The notes beneath the pieces are model-generated. The model was not told the origin of the DNA. It did no database searches and saw only the letters and a program-made list of their open reading frames with translations. A DNA stretch of 64,000 bases, from contig JADKKQ010000015.1 in the NCBI GenBank assembly GCA_016720425.1, positions 14,323 to 78,322 on the forward strand. Direction: 5' to 3'. The stretch is from Betaproteobacteria bacterium. Lineage in GTDB: Bacteria > Pseudomonadota > Gammaproteobacteria > Burkholderiales > Casimicrobiaceae. Positions 8,129-17,828 of the stretch are shown in pieces; the first letter of the stretch is position 1, and each line of letters begins with the position of its first letter. The position numbers and the translations under genes were made by a program.

Positions 8129-9879
8129 CCGAGTTTCTCATCGCCAACATGGCGCCGATCATCTTCGCGTCGCTGGTCTTCTTCCTGCTGCTGGGTTTTC
8201 CCGTCGCCTTCGCGCTGGCCGCCAACGGCATCATCTTCGGCTGGATCGGCATCGAACTGGGGCTCTTCCAGCCGACGTTCTTCCAGGCGCTGCCGGAGCG
8301 GATCTTCGGCGGCATCATGAACAACGACACGCTGCTGGCGATCCCCTTCTTCACCTTCATGGGGCTGATCCTCGAGCGCTCGGGGATGGCCGAGGACCTG
8401 CTCGACACCATCGGCCAGCTGTTCGGCCCGGTGCGCGGCGGTCTCGCCTACGCCGTGGTGCTGGTCGGCGCGATGCTGGCGGCGACGACCGGCGTGGTCG
8501 CCGCGTCGGTGATCTCGATGGGCCTCATCTCGCTGCCGATCATGCTGCGCTACGGCTACGACCGGCGGCTCGCGTCGGGCGTGATCGCCGCCTCCGGCAC
8601 GCTGGCGCAGATCATCCCGCCGTCGCTGGTGCTGATCATCATGGCCGACCAGCTCGGCAAGTCGGTCGGCGACATGTACAAGGGCGCGTTCATCCCCGGT
8701 TTCGTGCTGGCGGGCCTGTACTTCTCCTACATCCTCGGCTGCACGATCTTCAAGCCGCAGTGGGCGCCGGCGCTGCCGCCCGAGGCCCGGGTGTTCCGCG
8801 AACCCAACGGCAAGTCCGGCGTGGCATCGCTCCTTGCGTTGACCGTGATCTCGGTGACCGGCGCCTGGGCGTTCGCACGGTTCTACCTGGCCGCGGACCG
8901 GGCGCTGGACGAAGTCATCGTCATCACGCTGCTGGTCGGCATCGGCATCGCGTTCGTGCTGGCGATGATCAGCCGGGTGCTGAAGCTCAACCTGCTGTCG
9001 GCGATGGCACAGAAGGTCACCTTCGTGCTGATCCCCCCGCTCGCGCTGATCTTTCTGGTGCTGGGCACGATCTTTCTCGGTGTCGCAACCCCGACCGAGG
9101 GCGGGGCCATGGGGGCCTCCGGCGCGGTGCTGATGGCGCTGGTCCGCAAGCGCCTGTCGTGGTCGCTGCTCAAGCAGGCGATGGACAGCACGGCCAAGCT
9201 GACGACGTTCGTCGTGTTCATCCTGGTCGGCGCGCGGGTGTTCAGCCTCACGTTTTACGGTGTCGACGGCCACAAGTGGGTCGAGCACCTGCTCACCGGG
9301 CTGCCCGGCGGGCAGATGGGCTTCCTGATCGTCGTCAACATCCTGGTGTTCGTGCTGGCGTTCTTCCTCGATTTCTTCGAGCTGTCGTTCATCATCGTGC
9401 CGCTGCTCGGCCCCGTCGCCGAGAAGCTCGGCATCGACCTCATCTGGTTCGGGGTGCTGCTGGCCGTGAACATGCAGACGTCGTTCATGCATCCGCCGTT
9501 CGGCTTCGCGCTCTTCTACCTGCGCTCGGTGGCGCCGTCGCTGCCGTTCAAGGATGCGCACAGCGGCAAGATGACCGCGCCGGTGACCACCGGCCAGATC
9601 TACTGGGGCGCGATCCCCTTCGTCGTCATCCAGCTGATCATGGTGGCGCTGATCATCATCTTCCCGGAGATGGTGGGTTACGACAAGCCGACGGCCGAAG
9701 GTGCGGGTCCGGCCATCGACATCCAGCAGATGCTGCAGGAAGACGCCGAGAAGTCCGGCGGCGGGTTCGGCGGCGATGCGGCGAGCCCGCAGGCGCCGCA
9801 GGAGCAGCAGGACGACGACGCGCTGATGAAGTCCCTGGGCGAACCCGCGAAGGAGCCCGCAAAGGAACCCGGGAAGTAG
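8125..9879 (+). CDS. TRAP transporter large permease (DctM)
   Basis: Main transport subunit of the TRAP system, a multi-spanning inner membrane protein of the ion-transporter superfamily. At 584 aa it is longer than the typical 430-residue DctM. The extra length is a membrane insertion in the middle and a hydrophilic C-terminal tail from about residue 535, rich in Glu, Gln and Ala and ending with a PAKE repeat. Typical segments include AATTGVVAASVISMG and ASGTLAQIIPPS near residues 113-170 and GVATPTEGGAMGA near 320. It overlaps dctQ by ATGA. A terminator serving the opposite strand follows. Confidence 0.93.
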   Translation: MTEFLIANMAPIIFASLVFFLLLGFPVAFALAANGIIFGWIGIELGLFQPTFFQALPERIFGGIMNNDTLLAIPFFTFMGLILERSGMAEDLLDTIGQLFGPVRGGLAYAVVLVGAMLAATTGVVAASVISMGLISLPIMLRYGYDRRLASGVIAASGTLAQIIPPSLVLIIMADQLGKSVGDMYKGAFIPGFVLAGLYFSYILGCTIFKPQWAPALPPEARVFREPNGKSGVASLLALTVISVTGAWAFARFYLAADRALDEVIVITLLVGIGIAFVLAMISRVLKLNLLSAMAQKVTFVLIPPLALIFLVLGTIFLGVATPTEGGAMGASGAVLMALVRKRLSWSLLKQAMDSTAKLTTFVVFILVGARVFSLTFYGVDGHKWVEHLLTGLPGGQMGFLIVVNILVFVLAFFLDFFELSFIIVPLLGPVAEKLGIDLIWFGVLLAVNMQTSFMHPPFGFALFYLRSVAPSLPFKDAHSGKMTAPVTTGQIYWGAIPFVVIQLIMVALIIIFPEMVGYDKPTAEGAGPAIDIQQMLQEDAEKSGGGFGGDAASPQAPQEQQDDDALMKSLGEPAKEPAKEPGK

Positions 9880-9928
9880 CGTCCGGCGGCGGCGGCGAGG
9901 CCGGCCGCCCTGCTCGCGTCCCTGGGGC

Positions 9929-9967
9929 AAAAAAAGAGAACCCCCGCGGCGACCCGCGGGGGTTCTC
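9929..9967 (-). terminator. rho-independent terminator of the TakP-like gene
   Basis: A perfect 14-bp stem (9936-9949 with 9954-9967, loop CGAC) is followed, in the minus direction, by seven T residues (A-run 9929-9935 on plus). It lies between the convergent dctM and TakP-like genes and terminates the minus-strand gene. It may also slow read-through from dctM. Confidence 0.9.
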
Positions 9968-10007
9968 GGTGTTGCAGGGCCACCGCCCGTGGGGGCGGCC
10001 GCTATTG

Positions 10008-11090
10008 CTACTTGATGCGCGACTGCAGGAACTGGTCCATCCCGAGCTCGGCAACGCTGAACCACTGATTCTCGACCTTCTGGAACGCCAGATACGGATC
10101 GTAGATCTTCTTGAACGCCGGGTTCTTCGCCGACTCGTCGCTGTACAGCTGCACGGCGGCCTTGTACGCGGCGTCGAGGATCTCGTTGGAGTAACGGCGG
10201 AGTTGCACCTTGTTCTGCACCAGCCGGCGCAGCGCCGTCGGATTCAGCGCATCGTACTGCGCCATCATGGTGACGTTGGCTTCGTACGCGGCGGCCTGGA
10301 ACGCCTCCTTGTACTCCTGCGGAAGATCCGTCCACGCCTTCTTGTTGATGAAGAAGTGGATCGCCGGGCCCGGCTCCCACCAGCCCGGGAAGTAGTAATT
10401 CTTGGCGACCTTGTAGAAGCCGAGCTTCTCGTCGTCGTACGGGCCGACCCATTCGGCGGCGTCGATCGTTCCCTTCTCCAGCGCCGGATAGATGTCGGAG
10501 CCCGGGATCTGTTGCGTCACCATGCCCAGCGCAGAGAACACCGCGCCGCCGAGGCCGGCGATGCGCATCTTGACGCCCTTGCAGTCGGCGAGCGTCTTGA
10601 TCTCCTTGCGGAACCAGCCGCCCATCTGCACGCCGGTGTTGCCGCCGAGGAACGAGACGACGTTGTAGTTGCTGTAGAACTCGTCGAGCAGCTTCTGGCC
10701 GCCGCCGTGGTAGACCCAGGCATTGAGCTGCCGGGCGTTCATGCCGAAGGGCACCGACGTGCCGAAACCGAAGGCGCGGTCCTTGCCGACGTAGTAGTAC
10801 GAGCAGGTGTGGCAGCACTCGACCGTGCCGTTCTGAACCACGTCCAGCGCCTGGCCGCCCGGGGCGATTTCACCGGCGGCGAAGACCTGGATCTGGAACT
10901 TGCCGCCGGTGATCGCGCTGACGCGCTTGGCGAGCGTCTCGGCACCACCGTAGATCGTGTCGAGGCTCTTGGGGAAGCTCGACGTGATGCGCCATTTGAC
11001 CGCCGGCGTGCCCTGCGCGATCGCCGGTGCGGCAATCGCGCCGGCCGCAACGCCGACGCTTGCCTTTTTCAAGAAAGAACGACGTTCCAT
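10008..11090 (-). CDS. TakP-like TRAP substrate-binding protein
   Basis: Periplasmic binding protein of the DctP family, 360 aa. From memory it closely matches TakP of Rhodobacter sphaeroides, which binds 2-oxoacids with sodium. A signal peptide with a twin-arginine-like start (MERRSFLKKA) ends near residue 26 (APAIAQ). Conserved blocks are SSFPKSLDTIYGGAE near 38, NTGVQMGGWFRKEI near 150, KMRIAGLGG near 172 and AAEWVGPYDDEKLGF near 211. In TakP the Glu-Trp pair of the last block lies at the ligand/sodium site. The gene faces the dctQM operon rather than lying in it, and has its own promoter, a candidate operator and a terminator. Confidence 0.9.
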   Translation of the reverse strand: MERRSFLKKASVGVAAGAIAAPAIAQGTPAVKWRITSSFPKSLDTIYGGAETLAKRVSAITGGKFQIQVFAAGEIAPGGQALDVVQNGTVECCHTCSYYYVGKDRAFGFGTSVPFGMNARQLNAWVYHGGGQKLLDEFYSNYNVVSFLGGNTGVQMGGWFRKEIKTLADCKGVKMRIAGLGGAVFSALGMVTQQIPGSDIYPALEKGTIDAAEWVGPYDDEKLGFYKVAKNYYFPGWWEPGPAIHFFINKKAWTDLPQEYKEAFQAAAYEANVTMMAQYDALNPTALRRLVQNKVQLRRYSNEILDAAYKAAVQLYSDESAKNPAFKKIYDPYLAFQKVENQWFSVAELGMDQFLQSRIK

Positions 11091-11194
11091 TGATGCCTCC
11101 TCGTTGGAAATGGTGTCGGATGTTCCGACGGGCTACACGGTCTGCAAGCCTGTGGGTGGAATACGCTGGCAGTCGACCGGGCGTCCGCCGTCCT

Positions 11195-11213
11195 CCAGTT
11201 GCTTGACAACTGG
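11195..11213. promoter_or_regulatory. palindromic operator at the TakP-like promoter
   Basis: A perfect 7-5-7 inverted repeat, CCAGTTG-CTTGA-CAACTGG, starts a few bases downstream of the minus-strand -10 box and so overlaps the predicted transcription start. The position suggests a repressor site. The regulator is not encoded nearby. Confidence 0.5.
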
Positions 11214-11215
11214 TG

Positions 11216-11245
11216 ATTCTATATTCAATCTCGGGCGCCTGTCGC
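11216..11245 (-). promoter_or_regulatory. candidate promoter of the TakP-like gene
   Basis: In the minus direction GCGACA (11245-11240) is followed after 18 bases by TAGAAT (11221-11216), an acceptable sigma-70 pair in an AT-richer patch. The leader to the start codon at 11090 is about 120 bases. Confidence 0.45.
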
Positions 11246-11306
11246 GCGGAATCGACCGACCGCGGTCGACTCCCTGCCGCCCGGCGCAACACCGGGTTTG
11301 CGCCGG

Positions 11307-12413
11307 TCACTTCCGTGCGGCCGGCGCCGGCGTGACGACGGCCGCGTGGATGAAGGCCTGGACCCGCGCCTGGGCCAGGCCGAACGCGCGGACCTGCTCG
11401 TCGCGAAAGGCCTTCCATTCGGAAAAGATCTGCCGGAACGCATCGTTGCCGGCCAAGGTCTGCGCATACACCTCGTCGGCCGCCAGAAACCCCGCCCTGG
11501 CGATCTCCTGGGGAAACGGGCGCAGCTGCACGCCGTTGGCCAGCAGGGTGCGAAGCGCCCTCGGGTTGGACGCGTCGTACCGGGCGCGCAACTCGACACC
11601 GGCGGCGGCGCAGGCCGCCCCGAACGCGGCCCGATACGCCGGCGGCAGCGCGGTCCACGCATTGCGGCCGACCAGCAGGATGAACTGGTTGCCATCGCCG
11701 GGACCCATCGGGAAAAAGTAATACCTGGCGGCCTTGTACAGGCCCTGCTTCTCGTCGTCGTAGGGTCCGGTCGATTCCAGCCCGTCGATGCGACCCGCAC
11801 CAAGTGCGGCGAGGACGTCGCGGTCGGCCAGCCGTTGCGGCACCGCCCCGAGCTTCGCCAGAACGGCAGCGTTGAAGCCGCCGGCGCGCAGCTTGAGGCC
11901 CGCGAGGTCGGTCACGGCCTTCAGCTCCCGGCGAAACCAGCCCCCCATCTGCACCCCGGTTCCGCCCGCCGGAAAGCCGATGACCTGGTGGCGCTTGAGC
12001 GCTTCGTTCAAGCGTTGCAGCCCGCCGCCGAAGCGCAGCCAGGCCTCCTGCTGGCCCGGCGTCAGCCCGAAGGGCATCGCGCCGAAGAAGGCGAAGACCG
12101 GATCACGGTCGACGAAGCTGTTTGCGTCGGCATGGCAGGCTTCGACCGTCCCGTCCCGCAGCGCATCGAGAATCTGTCCACCGGCAACGACTTCTTCGTT
12201 GGCCGACACCTCGACCCGAAATCGGCCCGCGGTCATCGCCTCGAGGTGCTTGGACAGATCGACCACGCTCCCGTGGACCAGGTCCAGGCTCTTGGGGAAA
12301 TTCGACTGCAGACGCCACTTGACCTCGGGCAAGCTCTCCGCCCGGGCCGGCGCTGCCAGCGCTCCGGCCGCCGCCGCGGTGCCCGCCTGCTGCAGGAAAC
12401 GTCGACGTTGCAT
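11307..12413 (-). CDS. second TakP-type TRAP binding protein
   Basis: A paralogue of the neighbouring binding protein, 368 aa from ATG 12413 (MQRRRFLQQAG), with a twin-arginine-like signal peptide ending near residue 26. It keeps NFPKSLDLVHG, GTGVQMGGWFRREL and STGPYDDEKQG. Where the first copy has EWVGPYDDEK this one has ESTGPYDDEK, so the Trp next to the conserved Glu is Ser. That should change the ligand site. It lies upstream of the first copy on the same strand after a 216-base spacer, so both may serve the one dctQM pair with different ligands. No separate permease is present. Confidence 0.87.
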   Translation of the reverse strand: MQRRRFLQQAGTAAAAGALAAPARAESLPEVKWRLQSNFPKSLDLVHGSVVDLSKHLEAMTAGRFRVEVSANEEVVAGGQILDALRDGTVEACHADANSFVDRDPVFAFFGAMPFGLTPGQQEAWLRFGGGLQRLNEALKRHQVIGFPAGGTGVQMGGWFRRELKAVTDLAGLKLRAGGFNAAVLAKLGAVPQRLADRDVLAALGAGRIDGLESTGPYDDEKQGLYKAARYYFFPMGPGDGNQFILLVGRNAWTALPPAYRAAFGAACAAAGVELRARYDASNPRALRTLLANGVQLRPFPQEIARAGFLAADEVYAQTLAGNDAFRQIFSEWKAFRDEQVRAFGLAQARVQAFIHAAVVTPAPAARK

Positions 12414-12493
12414 GCTGTGCTCCGGAGGCGTCACGGGCTGTCGAGACGGGAATCGCAGAGACGCTGCGCGCGCATCGCCGGCGGCCGAGCCGG

Positions 12494-14125
12494 TCAGGGC
12501 GTCAGCTTCCGCACCGCCGAGAACAGCGTCCAGGCCCAGCCCGCCTGGCGCTCCATCGTCTGCGTGAAGCGGATCAGGTAACGGGCGTTGCCGGTGTCCA
12601 GTTCGACCATCGTACCGGTGATGAAGCGGTCTTCGGGCCCGATCAGGCTGCGCTGCGACGCCTGCCGGTTCTCCGGATGGGCGGGCAGGTAGACCCCGAA
12701 GAACGGCCGGTCGCCACCCGCCCGCCCGGCATCGGTGGGCGTCACCCAGCTGCGCAGCAGCACGCGCACCAGGCGCCGGGCGATGATCTCGACCCCCACG
12801 GTGACTTCGTCCACCTGGTGCCGCTGCATCCGGCGCACGACCGCCAGGATCCAGCTCTCGTTCTCGCGAATCGCCAGCAGCTCCCCCAGCCGCTGCGGCG
12901 CTTCGCTGGCCGCGCAGGCGAGCCGGCACCCGGTTTCGCTGCGATCGACCATCCGCCACATCCCGCCGCGGACGCGCCGGGCGACCGATTCGGGGTTGGC
13001 GTTCGGATTCATCATCTGGGTGATCTCGTCGAAGCTCGCGCTGACGCCTGGGGACCGCACGGCATCGGGCAGGCGATCGATCTCGGCGATCGCCCGGCTC
13101 ACCGCCGTCAGCCCGGTGACCACCCGCACTTCGCTTTCGGTCGCGAAGCGTGCCGCGCGCGGCGCCTGGGCGATCGCCTCCGGGCCGAACAGCGACGCGA
13201 GGCGCATCAGCAGCAGCCGCTGCTCGCGCACCGGCAGCTCGTTCGGCTTGACGGCGCCGTCGTCGCGCTCCGGCAGCCAGCGCATGCACTCGACCACGCG
13301 GTTGTAGACCGGTGCGGTGTCGAGGAACAGGATCCGCCCGCCCGCCGACGGCTTCTCCTGCCGCCGCAGGCCGCGGTTGCCGGTGAGATCGACGTAGAAG
13401 CTCGCCCCGGTGCCCGGGGGCGGCACCAGCGCCAGCGCCGGCGACCAGTCCTCCAGCTGCCGCGCCACCCACTCGACCTGGTCGGGGGTGAAGTTGCCCG
13501 AGTCGAGGCGCATCAGCAGCAGCGTCTGCAGGTAGACCTGCTCGACGCAGACGCCCGCCCGCGAGAACATCCCGGCGCCGAAGACCAGCTGCTCGCGCTG
13601 CCAGCCGCGCATCCGCGCGAACTCGTAGAGCTCGTGGAACTCGCGCCACTGCGCCGGAATCCAGTGCCCGTAACGGAACAGGCGGAACTTGCCGTCGATG
13701 CCCTTGTAGTGCGCAAGCCGCACCAGCACCCAGGGCAGCACCGCCCGCCACTGCTTGTTGTCGGCGCTGGGATAGCCGGCCTTGAGGCAGAGGTTGTACG
13801 CGGCCGTGAACGCCTTGACCAGGTCGAACACCGCGTGCCACAGGCGCGACTCGATCGCCGAGCTCTTCTGGTAGTTCGCCGTGTACTGGCCGGTGAGCTG
13901 GGCGATGATGGGTTCCAGCCGCGCATCGACCTTCAGCAGCGCCTCGACCTGCGCGGGAAGGATGTCGCTGCGCGCGCCGGGAAAGACCGCGACCAGCTCC
14001 AGCGCTTCCTGCTGCAGCGCCATGATGTCGCCCGTGGGCAGCGCGGCGATCCACTGCTCCGCGTTGGCGGCGTTGCGCAACGGGTCGTTCAGCGATCGCA
14101 ACCAGTTCAGGGCAGGCTGGAGCAT
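12494..14125 (-). CDS. PilZ-like domain protein of unknown role
   Basis: I do not recognise this 543-residue protein as a named family. The N-terminal two-thirds appears helical and soluble, with no signal peptide or membrane segment. Near residues 383-401 the sequence RRVRGGMWRMVDRSETG fits the PilZ pattern: Arg residues followed by D394-x-S396-x-x-G399. A beta-rich stretch follows, so a cyclic-di-GMP-binding C-terminal domain is plausible. The start ATG 14125 is uncertain because the frame is open upstream and no strong Shine-Dalgarno is seen. It follows pmbA by 29 bases on the same strand and may share its transcript. A c-di-GMP role is inference only. Confidence 0.65.
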   Translation of the reverse strand: MLQPALNWLRSLNDPLRNAANAEQWIAALPTGDIMALQQEALELVAVFPGARSDILPAQVEALLKVDARLEPIIAQLTGQYTANYQKSSAIESRLWHAVFDLVKAFTAAYNLCLKAGYPSADNKQWRAVLPWVLVRLAHYKGIDGKFRLFRYGHWIPAQWREFHELYEFARMRGWQREQLVFGAGMFSRAGVCVEQVYLQTLLLMRLDSGNFTPDQVEWVARQLEDWSPALALVPPPGTGASFYVDLTGNRGLRRQEKPSAGGRILFLDTAPVYNRVVECMRWLPERDDGAVKPNELPVREQRLLLMRLASLFGPEAIAQAPRAARFATESEVRVVTGLTAVSRAIAEIDRLPDAVRSPGVSASFDEITQMMNPNANPESVARRVRGGMWRMVDRSETGCRLACAASEAPQRLGELLAIRENESWILAVVRRMQRHQVDEVTVGVEIIARRLVRVLLRSWVTPTDAGRAGGDRPFFGVYLPAHPENRQASQRSLIGPEDRFITGTMVELDTGNARYLIRFTQTMERQAGWAWTLFSAVRKLTP

Positions 14126-14154
14126 CCGGAGTCCGTTGGCGTGGGCGCGCGGTC

Positions 14155-15513
14155 CTACCGGCCGGCGATCGTCATGCGGCCGATGAGGATCGAGCCGACG
14201 TGGCGCGACCCGCGGCGATCGACGTCGCGGCCGATGGCGACGATGTCCCGGTACATGTCCTTGAGATTGCCGGCGATGGTGATCTCCTCGACCGGATAGG
14301 CGATCTCGCCGCCCTCGACCCAGAAGCCGGCCGCCCCGCGGGAGAAGTCGCCCGTCACCGGATTGACGCCCTGGCCCAGCTGCTCGGTGACGAGCAGGCC
14401 GCGGCCCATCCGGCGCAGCAGCGCCGGCAGGTCGTCGTCGCCGTGGGAGACGATCAGGTTGTGGCTGCCGCCGGCATTGCCGGTGGTCGCGAGGCCGAGC
14501 TTGCGCGCGGAATAGCTGCCGAGGAAATAGCCCTGGACGACGCCGTCGCGCACCACGTCGCGCGCGGCGGTGGCCACGCCCTCGTTGTCGAACGGGGCGC
14601 TGCCGCGTCCGCGCGGGAGGTGCGGCTCCTCGCGAATCGACACCTGCGGCGAGAACACCGCCTGTCCCAGCGAATCGAGCAGGAACGACGACTTGCGGTA
14701 CAGCGAGCCGCCGGACACCGCGCCGACGAAGGCGCCGATGAGGTCGCCGGCTTCGGGCGCCTCGAACAGCACCGGGCACTCCGTCGTCCCCAGCTGCCGC
14801 GCGTTGAGGCGCCGCGCGGTGCGCTCGCCGGCGATGCGGCCGACGGCCGCCGCCGCCTCGAGGTCCGAAGGGGCGCGGGCCGCGCTGTACCAGTAGTCGC
14901 GCTGCATGCCGCCGCCCTCGTCCTCGCCGATGACCGAGCAGTCGATGTGATGGCGCGAGCTCCGGTAGCCCCTGGCGAAGCCCAGCGTGTTGGCGTAGAT
15001 GAACTCGCCTTCGTTGCAGGCGACCGTCGAGCCCTCGGTGTTGGTGTGCCGGCGGTCCACCGCCAGCGCCGCCGCCTCGGCTTCGCGCCCGAGGCGAATC
15101 GCGTCGTCGACGGACAGGTCCCAGGGGTGGTAGAGGTCGAGATCGGGAAAATGGGTCGCCAGCCGCTCCGGATCGGCCAGGCCCGACGCCGGATCCTGCG
15201 CGGTGTAGCGCGCGATCGCCAGTGCCTTGTCGACGGTCGCCCGGATCGCCTCGTCGGAGAAATCCGCGCTGCTGGCGTGACCGCGCCGCTGGCCGAGGTA
15301 GACGGTGACGCCGATGCTCTTGTCGCGGTTGTAGGCGATGGTCTCGACTTCGGCGCGGCGCACGGTGACGCTCTGCCCGACCGCCTGCGAAACTTCGGTT
15401 TCGGCGGCGCTCGCCCCGCCCTTGCCGGCGGCCGCCAGGACGGCGGCGGCGACGCGCGCGAGCTCGTCCGTCGGCAGCGGGAAGCGTTGGGCGGCGACGG
15501 GCGAAGAAGACAT
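14155..15513 (-). CDS. pmbA: metalloprotease PmbA/TldE
   Basis: Subunit of the TldD/TldE metalloprotease that trims modified peptides and unfolded substrates in the cytoplasm. TldE itself lacks the HExxxH site, which is carried by TldD. It is 452 aa from ATG 15513 (MSSSPVAAQ). Family blocks include VETIAYNRDKSIGVTVYLG near 60, EGSTVACNEGEFIYANTLGF near 170, and the C-terminal VNPVTGDFSRGAAGFWVEGG. It is divergent from darP across a 174-base spacer, as yjgA and pmbA are in enterobacteria. tldD is not in this window. Confidence 0.95.
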   Translation of the reverse strand: MSSSPVAAQRFPLPTDELARVAAAVLAAAGKGGASAAETEVSQAVGQSVTVRRAEVETIAYNRDKSIGVTVYLGQRRGHASSADFSDEAIRATVDKALAIARYTAQDPASGLADPERLATHFPDLDLYHPWDLSVDDAIRLGREAEAAALAVDRRHTNTEGSTVACNEGEFIYANTLGFARGYRSSRHHIDCSVIGEDEGGGMQRDYWYSAARAPSDLEAAAAVGRIAGERTARRLNARQLGTTECPVLFEAPEAGDLIGAFVGAVSGGSLYRKSSFLLDSLGQAVFSPQVSIREEPHLPRGRGSAPFDNEGVATAARDVVRDGVVQGYFLGSYSARKLGLATTGNAGGSHNLIVSHGDDDLPALLRRMGRGLLVTEQLGQGVNPVTGDFSRGAAGFWVEGGEIAYPVEEITIAGNLKDMYRDIVAIGRDVDRRGSRHVGSILIGRMTIAGR

Positions 15514-15687
15514 CGTGGTCCTGTGCAAGACTGCGGCCGCGGAGGGATGCCGGCGACCGTCCCCCACGCACCGGGCACGACGACCGCCCGCGTTGCCGAT
15601 CGGCACGGCGACGGCCGGCCCTGTGAGCTATCATAGCAAACGCCTGCTGCCGCGACCCGGATTCGATCCATCCGACCCGCCACTCCG

Positions 15688-16260
15688 ATGTCCCCCACCG
15701 ACGGACCACCCCTGCTGGGACGCCGCCGCGCGAGCGAGCGCGTCCACCCCGCCGCCGCCCCCGGCGACGATGCGCCGTCGAAGACGCAGCGCAAGGCCGA
15801 GATGCACGCGCGCCAGGATCTCGGCGAAGCGCTGGTCGCCCTCGACGCCGGGCGCTTCGCGGAACTCGCGGCGGAGACCGCGCTCCCCGAGCGCCTGGTC
15901 GACGCCATCGTCGCCGCGCGCGGCATCACCGCCTGGGGCGGACGCAAGCGGCAGCTGCAGTACGTCGGCAAGCTGATGCGCAGCGTCGATCCGGCACCCA
16001 TCGAGCGCCGCCTCGACGCCTGGGCGCAGGGCCACGCGATGGACACCGCCCAGCAGCACGCGCTGGAACGCTGGCGCGACCGGCTGCTGGTCGAGCCGGA
16101 GGCGCTCGACGCGCTGGCCGCGCAATACCCGACGCTCGACCGGCCGCGCTTTCGCTCGCTGATCGCGAAGGCCAGGGCCGAGCGCGAGCGCGCGTCGCCG
16201 CCGCACGCCTACCGCGAACTCTTTCGCGAACTGAAGGCGCTGGCCGCCGCCGACTCCTGA
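15688..16260 (+). CDS. darP: ribosome-associated assembly protein DarP/YjgA
   Basis: DUF615 protein that binds late 50S ribosomal assembly intermediates. At 190 aa it has the normal length and a low-complexity start. Family features are SKTQRKAEMHARQDLGEALV near residues 32-51, ARGITAWGGRKRQLQYVGKLMR near 77-98, and a basic C-terminal half with HALERWRDRL. It is divergent from pmbA and followed by mog after 27 bases, so it is probably the first gene of a short plus-strand operon. Confidence 0.93.
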   Translation: MSPTDGPPLLGRRRASERVHPAAAPGDDAPSKTQRKAEMHARQDLGEALVALDAGRFAELAAETALPERLVDAIVAARGITAWGGRKRQLQYVGKLMRSVDPAPIERRLDAWAQGHAMDTAQQHALERWRDRLLVEPEALDALAAQYPTLDRPRFRSLIAKARAERERASPPHAYRELFRELKALAAADS

Positions 16261-16287
16261 CTCGCGGTTCCCCGCCGCCCCCTCGCC

Positions 16288-16857
<570 letters not shown>

Positions 16858-16894
16858 CCCGCGCACCGGCGACGGGCCGCACGCGCGCCATCGC

Positions 16895-17821
16895 GTGACC
16901 GCCGGCGCCACCGGCGACTCGCCGGCCGCGCGCCGTCGTGCCGGCGTCGCCTTCGTCGTCGTGTCGGCGCTGTGTTTCGGCGCCATGGCGATCATGGCCC
17001 GCATCGCCTACGCTTCCGGCATCGACACCACGACGCTGCTCGCGCTGCGCTTTTCGATCGCCGCCCTCGTCATGGTGGCGGTCGCGCGGCTGCGCGGCGC
17101 CGTCTGGCCGCGCGGCAGGGTGCTGGCCGCCTTGATCGGCATGGGCGCCCTCGGCTACGCCGGGCAGGCGTTCACCTTCTTCACCGCCCTGACCCTCGCC
17201 CCCGCCGGACTGGTGGCGCTGCTCCTCTACCTGCATCCGGCGCTGGTCGCCGTGCTCTCGGCCGTGCTGCTGCACGAGCGGCTGTCGACCCCCAAGGTCG
17301 TGGCGCTGGTTGTCGCCCTGGCCGGGATGGCGCTGACGGTGCTGCCGACACTGGGCGACGGTGCGCCGGCCGCCCACCCGGGCATCGCGTCCGGCGTGGC
17401 GTTCGGTGTCGCCGCGGCGGCGATCTACGCCGGCTACATCCTGGTCGGCGCGCGCGTCGGCCGGGGGGTCGCCGCGCTGCCGATGGCGACGCTGGTCATC
17501 GGCAGCGCCGCGCTGCTGTTCGCGTTCGCGGCGGCGCTGTCCGGCCCGCGCTGGCCCGGCACGACCGCGGGCTGGCTCGCCGTCGCCGGCATCGCGCTCG
17601 TCTCCACGGTCGCCGCGATCACGCTGTTCTTCGCCGGCCTCGCGCGCATCGGGCCGACGCAGGCATCGACGCTGTCGACCGTCGAGCCGCTGTTCACCGT
17701 GCTGCTCGCCGCGGTCGTCCTCGGGGAGACGATCACCGCGGTGCAGCTCGCCGGCGGGGTGCTGATCCTCGCTGCCGTCGTCCTGCTCGCACGCGCGCCG
17801 CGACGACTTGAGGCGCCCTGA
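16895..17821 (+). CDS. EamA/DMT-family membrane transporter
   Basis: Drug/metabolite transporter superfamily protein, 308 aa, with a GTG start at 16895 shortly after mog. The pattern is about ten hydrophobic segments in two EamA repeats (about 15-145 and 160-300), each ending near a conserved LHERLS or LGETIT turn. The substrate cannot be read from sequence. Members usually export amino acids, metabolites or drugs. It converges on mtfA with an eight-base gap. Confidence 0.85.
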   Translation: MTAGATGDSPAARRRAGVAFVVVSALCFGAMAIMARIAYASGIDTTTLLALRFSIAALVMVAVARLRGAVWPRGRVLAALIGMGALGYAGQAFTFFTALTLAPAGLVALLLYLHPALVAVLSAVLLHERLSTPKVVALVVALAGMALTVLPTLGDGAPAAHPGIASGVAFGVAAAAIYAGYILVGARVGRGVAALPMATLVIGSAALLFAFAAALSGPRWPGTTAGWLAVAGIALVSTVAAITLFFAGLARIGPTQASTLSTVEPLFTVLLAAVVLGETITAVQLAGGVLILAAVVLLARAPRRLEAP

Positions 17822-17828
17822 CCCCCTC

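Noticed and set aside
11203..11225. Plus-strand promoter TTGACA plus TATATT
   Set aside because: The spacing is 11 bases, too short for sigma-70, and no plus-strand gene follows.
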